In this document: positions 15,780-23,792 of the stretch, one piece after another | Numbering within the stretch: position 1 is the first letter of the stretch | How the letters are laid out: the number at the start of each line of letters is the position of its first letter | DNA from: an uncultured Bacilli bacterium | GTDB taxonomy: Bacteria > Bacillota_I > Bacilli_A > RF39 > UBA660 | DNA: 39,703 nt | Direction of reading: 5' to 3' | Assembly: GCA_947601845.1 (NCBI GenBank) | Contig: CANQGH010000012.1 | Location: 1-39,703, forward strand | The notes under the pieces: generated by a model | Databases searched by the model: none | The model's input: only the letters and a program-made list of their open reading frames with translations | What the model was told of the DNA's origin: nothing | Program-made: the position numbers and the translations under genes

Positions 15780-17513
15780 GTGAAGAAAAAAATAGTAATA
15801 ATCACATTAAGTGTATTAGTATTAATTATGGTAATAGGGTATTCTGTATTTAGTACTAATCTAAAGATAAATGGAACAGCTAATATTACATCTACTTGGA
15901 AAGTAGTATTTACTAAGATAGAAGAGGTAAGTAAAACGAGTGGGGTAACTATAACTAATAACCCTATAGCAAGTGGAACAAGTGTAACCTTTAATGTAGA
16001 TTTTAAACTTCCAGGAGATGAAATAATATATAAAGTAACAGTAGCTAATCAAGGAACATTAGATGCCATTATTCAAAATATTGCATCCAGTGAATTAGGA
16101 AGTGATGCGATTAAGTTTAAGATAGATGGAATCAAGATAGGAGATAAACTAACTAAAAGTACAACAACTACTTTTAATATTACGATAAGTTATGATAGTA
16201 GTATTACTTCCCAACCAAGCCTAACGGATAATAAATTAACCTTAGATGTAACTTATGTTCAAGATTTAGGAAATAATATACCGAGTAGTGGTTTTGATAT
16301 AACACCAATAAGATTATCAAGGAAAATATTACAAGATAATACACCACAGAGTGATACTAATATTGATTTTTCCAAAGTAAATAGCGATACCAATGGTAAA
16401 GGTTTATATTATACTAATAAGAATACAGAAGATGGGAAGACAACTTACTATTTTAGAGGAGCAGTCACCAACAATTATGTATATTTTGCAGGATACTATT
16501 GGCGAATAATAAGAATAAATGAAGATGGTAGTGTAAGAATTATATATCAAGGAACAACTCCTAATGCCACAGGAAGTAATGCAACCATAGGAACAAGTCC
16601 TTTTAATCGTAATCCTGGCGATAACTCTTTTATTGGTTATATGCATGGTAGGCCAACTACTTATATTGATGGCGCCTATAGTGCTTATGGCTTTGAATGG
16701 CCAATTATTACTGGAATGGTAAAGATGTCAAAAACATATTCATTTAATGAAAATACAGGTGAATATACTTTAACAGGTGATATAGTAGATGCCTATTATG
16801 ATGAAGCTCATTATGGATATTATACATGTTATAGTCAAAGTACAACGTGTTATCATATGAGCAAATTATTGGAAGCAGTAAATATGTATCAAATAAGACT
16901 TGGAGAAAATCATGCTGGATATTGGTCAATCTCTTATGAAGAAGCTCATAAGAATGAGGTTGATTCTGATATAAAGAAATACTTAGAAGATTGGTATGAA
17001 AAGCATTTATTAAAATATGCCTCATATATAGCAGATACAGGCTTTTGTAATGATAGGACATTATATACTGGGGATGGTGTTGGAAGGAATACAACCTATT
17101 ATGGTTCATCTGGGAGATTGTATAGTGATAATCATAGGGAACCTCAATTTACATGTCCAAAATCATCACATGATTTATTTACGGTAGATAACGATAAAGG
17201 AAACAAAATGGCTATTTATCCAATTGGTTTAATAACTAATGATGAAGCAGCGTATGCAGGAGGTGTATTTATGCAAGCAAATAATAGTTATTATTTATAC
17301 ACAGGAGCCCAATATTGGACCATGAGCCCCATCTCTTTCTATATTGGTTATTCGTGTGTTTATGATTGGCGTGTCATGTCAAATGGCGAACTCTACAGTG
17401 CATGCCTTTACCATGAACTCGGTGTGCGCCCCGTCATCAATCTCGCATCTAATGTGGAAATAACTTCTGGAAATGGTACAAGTACCTCACCTTACGTTGT
17501 AAAAACGAATTAA
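15780..17513 (+). CDS. Surface protein: TasA/camelysin-like N-terminal region plus DUF6273-type lectin-like C-terminal domain
   Basis: 577 aa from GTG 15780, preferred because GGAG (15767-15770) is 9 bp upstream; ATG 15771 directly abuts that site. Residues ~5-25 (IVIITLSVLVLIMVIGYSVFS) form a signal/anchor segment. Residues ~25-165 are a beta-sandwich region like SipW-dependent TasA/camelysin proteins (LKINGTANITSTWKVVF, PGDEIIYKVTVANQGTLDA). From ~195 comes a domain with YYFRGAVTNNYVYFAGYYWRIIRINEDGSVRIIY, ending in YWTMSP and GVRPVINL, typical of DUF6273 / formylglycine-C-type-lectin-like surface proteins. Codons 17401-17450 are 54 % GC, far above the gene average, and use CTC, CGC, CCC, GTC and ATC, which are rare in the neighbours. 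Probably exported; likely binds a host or microbial ligand. Expression is probably phase variable. Confidence 0.82.
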   Translation: MKKKIVIITLSVLVLIMVIGYSVFSTNLKINGTANITSTWKVVFTKIEEVSKTSGVTITNNPIASGTSVTFNVDFKLPGDEIIYKVTVANQGTLDAIIQNIASSELGSDAIKFKIDGIKIGDKLTKSTTTTFNITISYDSSITSQPSLTDNKLTLDVTYVQDLGNNIPSSGFDITPIRLSRKILQDNTPQSDTNIDFSKVNSDTNGKGLYYTNKNTEDGKTTYYFRGAVTNNYVYFAGYYWRIIRINEDGSVRIIYQGTTPNATGSNATIGTSPFNRNPGDNSFIGYMHGRPTTYIDGAYSAYGFEWPIITGMVKMSKTYSFNENTGEYTLTGDIVDAYYDEAHYGYYTCYSQSTTCYHMSKLLEAVNMYQIRLGENHAGYWSISYEEAHKNEVDSDIKKYLEDWYEKHLLKYASYIADTGFCNDRTLYTGDGVGRNTTYYGSSGRLYSDNHREPQFTCPKSSHDLFTVDNDKGNKMAIYPIGLITNDEAAYAGGVFMQANNSYYLYTGAQYWTMSPISFYIGYSCVYDWRVMSNGELYSACLYHELGVRPVINLASNVEITSGNGTSTSPYVVKTN

Positions 17514-17557
17514 AAAAATTAAATTTTACTAAAATTGAATATTGAACTAAAAAGAGA

Positions 17558-17607
17558 ATACAAATCTAATAATTGCCTAAAAGCAAAATTTAGATTTGTA
17601 TTTTTTT
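17558..17607 (+). terminator. Terminator of the surface protein gene
   Basis: Perfect 12-bp stem ATACAAATCTAA / TTAGATTTGTAT with a 20-nt loop, then a T-run. Confidence 0.8.
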
Positions 17608-17654
17608 GATGGTTTAAAATCATATTTTGGCCATTTTTCATTTCTTTTTTAGCG

Positions 17655-17663
17655 TGATATAGT
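17655..17663 (+). promoter_or_regulatory. Extended -10 promoter (TGATATAGT) of the Rpn gene
   Basis: TGaTATAGT, 25 bp before the start codon. The preceding 26 nt beginning GGCCATTTTTC closely resemble the region before the small-peptide gene at 23615 (GGTCATTTTTC...TGTGATATAGT), with identical length between the two ends. Confidence 0.5.
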
Positions 17664-17687
17664 GTTAGTGAAGGAGGAGATTAGACA

Positions 17688-18590
17688 ATGAAAATTAGAG
17701 GTGAAATTTATCAAGAACTATATGAATTAGAAAAAGATAAAGACCAAGTATTCTCGATAAAAGAATTAAATAAAGGAGAAAAAGCAAGTCTATTATCAGA
17801 TATTATGTTTAAAAGCATGTTTCAAAATGATGAGAGGATAAGATATTCATGTAGATTATTATCTCATTTATTAGATATGGAGTATAAAGAGTTATTAAGT
17901 AAGATAAAATTAGTGAAAAATGATGTAAATAAAAAATATAATACTGATAAAAATGAACGATGTGATTATGTAGCGGAGATAGATGGAAGCATAATAAATA
18001 TAGAAATTAATAATAATAGTAGTGTTACTACTATGGAAAGAAATTTAGAATATGCTAGTAGACTATATGCTAAGAAGACAAAAGTAGGAACGAAGTATAG
18101 ATATACCCAAACGATACAGTTTAATATCAATAATTTTGCTTTCAAAGGTAATGAAGATATAATAGATATATATTATATGCAAAATAAAAGATTGATAAAA
18201 TTAACGAGTAAAATAATAATAGTAAATATATATGTACCAAAATTAAGGCAAAAGTATTATAATGAAGGTATAGATAGCTTAAATGAATTAGAGAGGTGCA
18301 TATTAGCATTAATAGAACCTAATATAAAGTTATCAGAAGAATTGATAATGGGAGATAAGGTAATGGAAGACTATGTAAAAGAGGCCGTAGAGGTATGTAG
18401 TGAAGAGAGTTTTGGGGAATCATATGATAAAGAGGTAGCGTTACAAGAACAAGCAAGGAATGATGGGTATGAAGAAGGGACTTCTAATAGGACACGTGAA
18501 ATAGCTTTATCCATGTTGAAAGAAAATATAGATGTTAATGTAATAGCTAAATGTACAGGCTTATCAATAGAAGAAATAAATAATCTATAA
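17688..18590 (+). CDS. Rpn-family recombination-promoting nuclease / PD-(D/E)XK transposase-like protein
   Basis: 300 aa with a GGAGGAG site. The N-terminal half follows the Rpn/PDDEXK transposase family (PF12784-like, TIGR01784): KGEKASLLSDIMFKSMFQNDER, then RCDYVAEIDGSIINIEINNN holding the acidic D...E-x-N catalytic strands, and ERNLEYASRLYAKK. The C-terminal part carries GYEEGTSNRTREIALSMLKENIDVNVIAKCTGLSIEEINNL, the variable helical tail of this family. E. coli RpnA is a DNA endonuclease that stimulates RecA-independent recombination, and related genes act in toxin-type or phage-defence roles. No terminal inverted repeats were found around it, so it is not obviously part of an IS. It has its own promoter and terminator. 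Confidence 0.85.
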   Translation: MKIRGEIYQELYELEKDKDQVFSIKELNKGEKASLLSDIMFKSMFQNDERIRYSCRLLSHLLDMEYKELLSKIKLVKNDVNKKYNTDKNERCDYVAEIDGSIINIEINNNSSVTTMERNLEYASRLYAKKTKVGTKYRYTQTIQFNINNFAFKGNEDIIDIYYMQNKRLIKLTSKIIIVNIYVPKLRQKYYNEGIDSLNELERCILALIEPNIKLSEELIMGDKVMEDYVKEAVEVCSEESFGESYDKEVALQEQARNDGYEEGTSNRTREIALSMLKENIDVNVIAKCTGLSIEEINNL

Positions 18591-18608
18591 TGATTTAAAT
18601 ACTTGTTA

Positions 18609-18635
18609 AATACTGACTAAAGTTAGTATTTTTTC
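18609..18635 (+). terminator. Terminator of the Rpn gene
   Basis: TACTGAC/GTTAGTA stem with a TAAA loop, then TTTTTTC. It closely resembles the terminator at 15689, including the bases downstream. Confidence 0.7.
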
Positions 18636-18786
18636 TTTTGCTCAAACCATGGTAGATAGTAAAACTTAGTTTTTCCAATTGGTTAATATACTCAAATTAT
18701 TTGATGCGATTATGACTAATTATTCAAACTAATTAAAATTATATTATTATTGGTAATTTTTACTTTGTAAAAAAATGTCATATTTG

Positions 18787-18815
18787 TTGCATTTTTGTCT
18801 TTTAGTGATTATAAT
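18787..18815 (+). promoter_or_regulatory. lon promoter
   Basis: TTGCAT (18787-18792), 17-bp spacer, perfect TATAAT (18810-18815). No clear CIRCE or CtsR heat-shock operator is visible nearby. Confidence 0.75.
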
Positions 18816-18843
18816 AAATTTCATCTTTTGAAGGAGGGATTAC

Positions 18844-21180
18844 ATGATTAAAACAAATCTACCAGTACTTCTAATTCGTAATATGGTCTTGTTCCCTCAT
18901 AGTGAAATACGCCTTGAATTTGAAAGCGATAATGATAAGAAATTATTGTCACTAGCGGAGTCTTATTATAATAGCAATATTTTAGTTGTTATTCCTAAAG
19001 ATAGTTTAGAAATCGATCCTGATATTAGTGAATTACCTAAAATAGGTATTGTTGCTCAAATAAAAATGAAAATAGAAATGCCTAATGGAAAAACTAGAAT
19101 TATTTTATCTGGTTTAAATAGGGCAAGAGTTCATGCTTATAATAAGGAAGATAATATCTATGAAGCTATGACTAGTAATGTTATTCCTGAAGAATTAGAA
19201 TTAAAGGAAGAAATTGCTTATGCTAGAAGCCTAATGCGCCATGTTGAAGTTTATGTTCATGAAGTCCCTTATATGTCAAATACGGTTTTAGCGCAAGCAT
19301 CAGGTATTAATGATATTGATAAATTAACGGATATTGTTACTTTGTTTTTACCAACTACCTATGAACGTAAATTAGAGTATTTGGAAGAGACTTCTTCAAC
19401 TAGTAGGGTTAAAATGATTTTAGATGATATCAATCATGATATGGAAATATTAAAGTTAGAGAAACAAATTGAAGAAGAAGTTACAAAAGAATTAGATGAC
19501 AGTCAAAAAGAATTTGTATTAAGAGAAAAAATTAGGGTTATCAAAGAAGAATTAGGGGATATTAACGATAAAGATAGTGAAGTAGACTCGATTAGAAGTC
19601 AAATAGATAAATTAAATTGTCCTTCTAAAGTCAAAAAAAGATTATATAATGAATTAGAGCGTTACTCTTCATGTAATCCAAATTCACCAGAACTTGGTAT
19701 GATTAGGAGTTATATAGATTGGTTATTATGTTTACCTTGGGATAAGTTTACTAAAGATAACAATGATTTGAATAAAGTAAAAGAAATATTAGATAGTTCA
19801 CATTATGCCTTAGACTCAGTTAAAGAACGTATTATTGAATATTTGGCTGTTAAACAGAATACAAATAACTTAAGAAGTCCAATTATTTGCTTAGTTGGTC
19901 CACCAGGAGTAGGTAAAACTACTCTTGCTAAGAGTATTGCCGATAGTCTTAAAAGGAAATGGACTAAAATATCTGTAGGTGGGGTAAATGATGAAGCAGA
20001 AATTGTAGGGCATCGTCGAACATATATTGGTGCTGCTCCAGGATTAATTATTCAAGGCATGAAAAAAGCTGGTACCTCTAATCCGGTCTTTATTATTGAT
20101 GAAATTGATAAAATGACTAAAGATATTAAAGGCGACCCAGCATCTAGTTTATTAGAAGTATTAGATAAGGAACAAAACAAAAACTTTACTGATCATTATA
20201 TAGAAGAAGAGTTCGATTTAAGTAATGTTATGTTTATTGCTACTGCCAATTATTTAGACCAAATACCTAATGAATTAAGAGATAGACTAGAAATTATTGA
20301 ATTGTCATCTTATACTGAATACGAAAAATTTGATATTGCCAAGAAACATTTAATAAAGAAATTATTAAAAGAACATGGTCTAAAAGAGAATCAAATTGAT
20401 TTTGATGATGAAGTCATCTTTACTATTATTAGAAACTATACTAAAGAAGCGGGAGTTCGTGATTTAGAAAGAGAGCTAGCTACTATTTTAAGAAAAATAG
20501 TTAAGGATATAATTGTTGACAAAAATAAGAAAATATACAAGATTAATAATAAGAATATAGAAAAATATTTAGGAAGTAAAAAATATTTTTATACTGATAA
20601 TCCAGACAATTCTAGAATAGGAGTTGTTAATGGATTAGCGTATACTACTTTTGGTGGAGATATATTACCAATAGAAGTAACTACCTTTTCTGGTAAGGGG
20701 GAACTAATTTTAACAGGATCGCTTGGCGAAGTTATGAGGGAATCAGCAAGAATTGCTTTAAGTTATATTAAAGCCAATAGCAAAGATTATAAAATTAAAG
20801 ATGATTACTTGGAAAATATTGATATTCATATTCATGTACCAGAAGGGGCGGTTCCTAAAGAGGGGCCTTCAGCAGGTGTAGCTATAACTACGGCCCTTCT
20901 TAGTACTTTTACTAATACTTTAATCCCTTCTAGCATTAGTATGACTGGTGAGATGACTTTAAGAGGTAGTGTTTTACCCATAGGTGGTGTAAAGGAAAAA
21001 TTAATTGGAGCTCATAGGGCTAAAATAAAAACGGTTTTTTTGCCAAGACAAAATGAGAAAGATTTAGAGGAAGTTCCAATTGATGTAAAAAAAGAATTAA
21101 ATATAGTTTATGTAGATAACTATATAGAAATATTTAATTATATAAAGAAAATGAAAGGAAGGAAAAATAATGGACAATGA
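18844..21180 (+). CDS. lon: ATP-dependent Lon protease
   Basis: 778 aa, the normal length of LonA. The N-terminal substrate-binding LAN domain begins LPVLLIRNMVLFPHSEIRLEF. The Walker A motif GPPGVGKTT lies near residue 352 and Walker B VFIIDEIDKM follows. The C-terminal peptidase has catalytic Ser676 (EGPSAGVA) and Lys719 (GGVKEK), 43 residues apart as in E. coli Lon. It degrades misfolded and regulatory proteins in the cytosol. Strong AAGGAGGGAT site and its own promoter. Its last 11 bp overlap the start of the next gene, so the unknown 219-aa protein is probably translated with it. In Bacillus the gene after lon is engB, not seen here. Confidence 0.98.
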   Translation: MIKTNLPVLLIRNMVLFPHSEIRLEFESDNDKKLLSLAESYYNSNILVVIPKDSLEIDPDISELPKIGIVAQIKMKIEMPNGKTRIILSGLNRARVHAYNKEDNIYEAMTSNVIPEELELKEEIAYARSLMRHVEVYVHEVPYMSNTVLAQASGINDIDKLTDIVTLFLPTTYERKLEYLEETSSTSRVKMILDDINHDMEILKLEKQIEEEVTKELDDSQKEFVLREKIRVIKEELGDINDKDSEVDSIRSQIDKLNCPSKVKKRLYNELERYSSCNPNSPELGMIRSYIDWLLCLPWDKFTKDNNDLNKVKEILDSSHYALDSVKERIIEYLAVKQNTNNLRSPIICLVGPPGVGKTTLAKSIADSLKRKWTKISVGGVNDEAEIVGHRRTYIGAAPGLIIQGMKKAGTSNPVFIIDEIDKMTKDIKGDPASSLLEVLDKEQNKNFTDHYIEEEFDLSNVMFIATANYLDQIPNELRDRLEIIELSSYTEYEKFDIAKKHLIKKLLKEHGLKENQIDFDDEVIFTIIRNYTKEAGVRDLERELATILRKIVKDIIVDKNKKIYKINNKNIEKYLGSKKYFYTDNPDNSRIGVVNGLAYTTFGGDILPIEVTTFSGKGELILTGSLGEVMRESARIALSYIKANSKDYKIKDDYLENIDIHIHVPEGAVPKEGPSAGVAITTALLSTFTNTLIPSSISMTGEMTLRGSVLPIGGVKEKLIGAHRAKIKTVFLPRQNEKDLEEVPIDVKKELNIVYVDNYIEIFNYIKKMKGRKNNGQ

Positions 21181-21829
21181 TTTATTAATACGTGAAGAAA
21201 TACAAGGGGAAAGATTACTATTTGAAGAAAGGATGAATTATAGTGATAAAGAAAAGGAATTAATTAAAAATTCTGTTTATGCTAGACTAAAAGCAAGACC
21301 AAAAACCTATCCATGTTTAATATTTGGATATTTCCGAAAAATATTGGAAGTATGTGGTCAAGATAAATTTAAATATGATGATACGATTGATTCTGAAATT
21401 TTACAATATGCCATGTTAGAAGGGGCCAATAATAAGAAAAATATGAGAATGATGGAAGAGTCTTATGACTATTCTCTATATATTGCTGATGTTTGTTATG
21501 GATGCTGCAATGGAATGAATTATCCACAGATGGTGGCAAATAAAATATTAGATGTTATTGGTTTAAGAGCAGCTTTAGATGATAATAGGATTTATTCAAG
21601 TTTTTCATTTGCTAAACCAGAATTTTTTATAACTAATAATTTTTTATTAGTAAATTATCCAGATTTTTATAGTGATAGTGACATTGAACAATTAAAAAAC
21701 ATTGATAAGTATTGGGTTAGTAAAGATGTAGAAGCTAAAAGAGCGCGAAAAGTGATGAATAGGGCAATAAATGAGTGGAAACAAAAGAGGCAAGAAAAAG
21801 CAAAAGTTAAAACAATAGGTAAAAAATAA
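21170..21829 (+). CDS. Uncharacterised protein translationally coupled to lon
   Basis: 219 aa, soluble and charged; no family recognised. It overlaps the lon stop by 11 bp and has AAGGAAGG as ribosome binding site inside lon, so co-expression with the protease is likely. Visible features: an acidic start (DNDLLIREEIQGERLLFEERM), a Cys-rich central stretch (YIADVCYGCCNGMNYPQM), and a strongly basic tail (VEAKRARKVMNRAINEWKQKRQEKAKVKTIGKK) that could contact nucleic acid. The context suggests a Lon adaptor or substrate, but nothing in the sequence proves it. Confidence 0.6.
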   Translation: MDNDLLIREEIQGERLLFEERMNYSDKEKELIKNSVYARLKARPKTYPCLIFGYFRKILEVCGQDKFKYDDTIDSEILQYAMLEGANNKKNMRMMEESYDYSLYIADVCYGCCNGMNYPQMVANKILDVIGLRAALDDNRIYSSFSFAKPEFFITNNFLLVNYPDFYSDSDIEQLKNIDKYWVSKDVEAKRARKVMNRAINEWKQKRQEKAKVKTIGKK

Positions 21830-21858
21830 AAAAAAATACTAAAAAAATAATTTTTATG

Positions 21859-21867
21859 TGGTATACT
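21859..21867 (+). promoter_or_regulatory. Extended -10 promoter of uppP (TGgTATACT)
   Basis: TGG then TATACT, 28 bp before the ATG. No good -35 is visible. Confidence 0.5.
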
Positions 21868-21894
21868 GAATAAGTATAAATATAGGAGGATGTT

Positions 21895-22695
21895 ATGTTA
21901 GCAGTAATTATTTTAGGATTTATTCAGGGTATAGCCGAGTTTTTACCAATTTCATCGAGTGCCCACTTAATTATTTTTAGAGATTTATTTGGAATAGGCT
22001 CTAATATCGGTAGTGATATTGCCATGAGTTTTGATATTGCACTTCATTTTGGTACTTTATTAGCCATTGGTATATTTTTCTTTAAAGATTTTATTACAAT
22101 GATAAAGAATGGATTTACTAAAGGAATTCATGATGATAAAGGCAAGATAATGTGGTATATTATTGTAGCTACAATACCGGCTGCTATAATGGGTGTTTTG
22201 TTTGAAGATATTATTGAGAATGCGATTAGGAGTAATTTCATTTTAATAGCATTAGCATTAATTGTTATGGGTATTATTATTTATGCCGTAGATAAACATT
22301 TTAAGGCCCAAAAAGAAATCAAAGATTTAACTTTAAAAGATGCCTTTTTGATAGGGTGCAGCCAAGTTTTTGCCCTTATTCCAGGATTTTCTAGAAGTGG
22401 AACAACTATTGCTGCCGGAAGAGTTTTAAATTTGAAAAGAGAAGATGCCGCTAAATTTTCTTTCTATTTATCAGCACCAGTCGTATTAGGAGCAGTAGTG
22501 CTTGATTTAAAAGATAGCTTTTCGGCCATTTTAGATAATATATCTATATTTGCAGTAGGAATCCTAGTTTCATTTATTGTAGGAATTTTATGTATTAAGT
22601 TTTTAATGAAATATTTGAAAAAACATGACTTTAATGTTTTCATGTGGTACCGTTTGGCATTAGGAATTTTGGTAATTATTTGGACACTTATTTAG
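21895..22695 (+). CDS. uppP: Undecaprenyl-diphosphatase (UppP/BacA)
   Basis: 266 aa, the family's usual size. It dephosphorylates undecaprenyl diphosphate at the membrane, recycling the lipid carrier for peptidoglycan and surface glycans; overexpression gives bacitracin resistance. Signature motifs are GFIQGIAEFLPISSSAH at residues 8-24 and PGFSRSGTTIAAG in the second half, and about eight hydrophobic segments are present. Strong AGGAGG site. The ZIP transporter gene starts 12 bp after its stop and is likely co-transcribed. It serves the wall and glycan genes also present in this window (PBP, glycosyltransferases). Confidence 0.97.
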   Translation: MLAVIILGFIQGIAEFLPISSSAHLIIFRDLFGIGSNIGSDIAMSFDIALHFGTLLAIGIFFFKDFITMIKNGFTKGIHDDKGKIMWYIIVATIPAAIMGVLFEDIIENAIRSNFILIALALIVMGIIIYAVDKHFKAQKEIKDLTLKDAFLIGCSQVFALIPGFSRSGTTIAAGRVLNLKREDAAKFSFYLSAPVVLGAVVLDLKDSFSAILDNISIFAVGILVSFIVGILCIKFLMKYLKKHDFNVFMWYRLALGILVIIWTLI

Positions 22696-22707
22696 AATGG
22701 AGATATT

Positions 22708-23442
22708 ATGGGACTATTTATTACACTAGTATTGGGACTATTTATTATAGTAGGAGCGATTATTACATTTGCAAGTAAAAACAATGATAGGTTTGTAGAT
22801 TTTTCTATTAGCCTAGCTTTTTCTGTTATGATAATGTTAATATTAGTTGATTTAATTCCAGAAGTTAAAGGTATTTTCACTTCCCATTTTGGTATTGGTA
22901 AAGGCATTATATTAGCAGCTTTATCTATTCTTTTAGGTATTGCTCTATTAAAAATTTTAGATATTTTTATTCCTGATCATGATGGTAAAAAGAAAGAGGA
23001 ATTAAACCATATTGGTTTGATTTCTAGTATAGCTTTAGTTTTACATAATATTATTGAAGGAATGGCTGTATATAATGCGGTTAATAGCTCGTTTAAAACG
23101 GGATTATTAATAAGTATAGGTGTAGGGCTTCATAATATTCCTTTAGGTATGGTTATTAGTTCTACTTTTTATAAAGCTAGTAATAATAAGAAGAAAGCTT
23201 GGACAGTTATTATATTAGTATCACTTTCTACTTTTATTGGAGGCTTTATAACTATGTTACTAGGGGGAGTTATTACAAGCGATATAGTAGAAGGTAGCTT
23301 GCTTGGAGTTACTTTGGGAATGTTAATTTATATTAGTATTTTTGAACTATTACCTAAGATTTGTGAAATGAAGAATAAAAAGAATGCTATTTGGGGAATA
23401 TCACTAGGAATAGTATTAATTTTACTTACTTTATTGATATAA
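22708..23442 (+). CDS. ZIP-family divalent metal transporter
   Basis: 244 aa with eight or so membrane helices. The ZIP signature helices are present: LVLHNIIEGMAVYNAV and GVGLHNIPLGMVIS, with the paired His/Glu metal ligands of the translocation path, and a short charged cytoplasmic loop (PDHDGKKKEELNH) between helices 3 and 4. It imports zinc or iron/manganese. TGGAGA precedes the ATG, 12 bp after uppP, so the two form an operon. Exact metal specificity is not readable. Confidence 0.9.
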   Translation: MGLFITLVLGLFIIVGAIITFASKNNDRFVDFSISLAFSVMIMLILVDLIPEVKGIFTSHFGIGKGIILAALSILLGIALLKILDIFIPDHDGKKKEELNHIGLISSIALVLHNIIEGMAVYNAVNSSFKTGLLISIGVGLHNIPLGMVISSTFYKASNNKKKAWTVIILVSLSTFIGGFITMLLGGVITSDIVEGSLLGVTLGMLIYISIFELLPKICEMKNKKNAIWGISLGIVLILLTLLI

Positions 23443-23484
23443 ATTTTAATTTTTACTAAATTTAATAATTGAGGAGAAATAACT

Positions 23485-23536
23485 GATTCAAAATTGGAAA
23501 AGGTAGCAATAAAAATTCAATTTTGAGTCTTTTTTT
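23485..23536 (+). terminator. Terminator of the uppP-ZIP operon
   Basis: Stem GATTCAAAATTG / CAATTTTGAGTC (11 of 12 Watson-Crick, one G-T) with a 21-nt loop, then TTTTTTT. Confidence 0.75.
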
Positions 23537-23581
23537 GAAATAAAAACAGTAAATTGGTCATTTTTCTTTTTTATTTTACTG

Positions 23582-23590
23582 TGATATAGT
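23582..23590 (+). promoter_or_regulatory. Extended -10 promoter (TGATATAGT) of the 30-aa membrane peptide
   Basis: TGaTATAGT, 24 bp before the ATG, within a 35-nt block similar to that before the Rpn gene at 17688. Confidence 0.5.
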
Positions 23591-23614
23591 TGAAAAAAAA
23601 GGAGAAAGATTATT

Positions 23615-23707
23615 ATGGAATTTTTATTTTTATTATTAGGATTAATTAGTGGAGGCTTTATTTCTACTGTTATAATGGCTTTTTTGAAAATGGGTAAAAC
23701 CAATTAA
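23615..23707 (+). CDS. 30-aa single-pass membrane peptide (DUF3789-like)
   Basis: A short ORF with a proper GGAGAAAG site, 7 bp upstream, and its own promoter. It encodes MEFLFLLLGLISGGFISTVI followed by MAFLKMGKTN: one hydrophobic helix with a GG kink and a short basic tail. This matches the look of DUF3789 peptides of Bacillota (hydrophobic, Gly-Gly-F, then M-x-F/L-L-x-K). Function unknown. The position between a terminator and a promoter makes chance occurrence unlikely. Confidence 0.65.
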   Translation: MEFLFLLLGLISGGFISTVIMAFLKMGKTN

Positions 23708-23754
23708 AAAATGTTTATTTCCTTTATTTTTATATTTAATTTTGTTATATATTA

Positions 23755-23763
23755 TGTTATAAT
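23755..23763 (+). promoter_or_regulatory. Extended -10 promoter of the HerA-like gene (TGtTATAAT)
   Basis: TGTTATAAT, 30 bp before the ATG, with an AAGGGTTGAT ribosome binding site between. Confidence 0.55.
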
Positions 23764-23792
23764 TCTTACTAGAATAGATAAGGGTTGATAAT

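Noticed and set aside
15861-17109. Three reverse-strand frames rich in Tyr, His and Ser within the surface protein gene
   Set aside because: Antisense of Asn/Asp/Tyr-rich codons; no starts with ribosome binding sites.
17688-18590. Complete insertion sequence around the Rpn gene
   Set aside because: No terminal inverted repeats or target duplications seen at the edges; it has an ordinary promoter and terminator.
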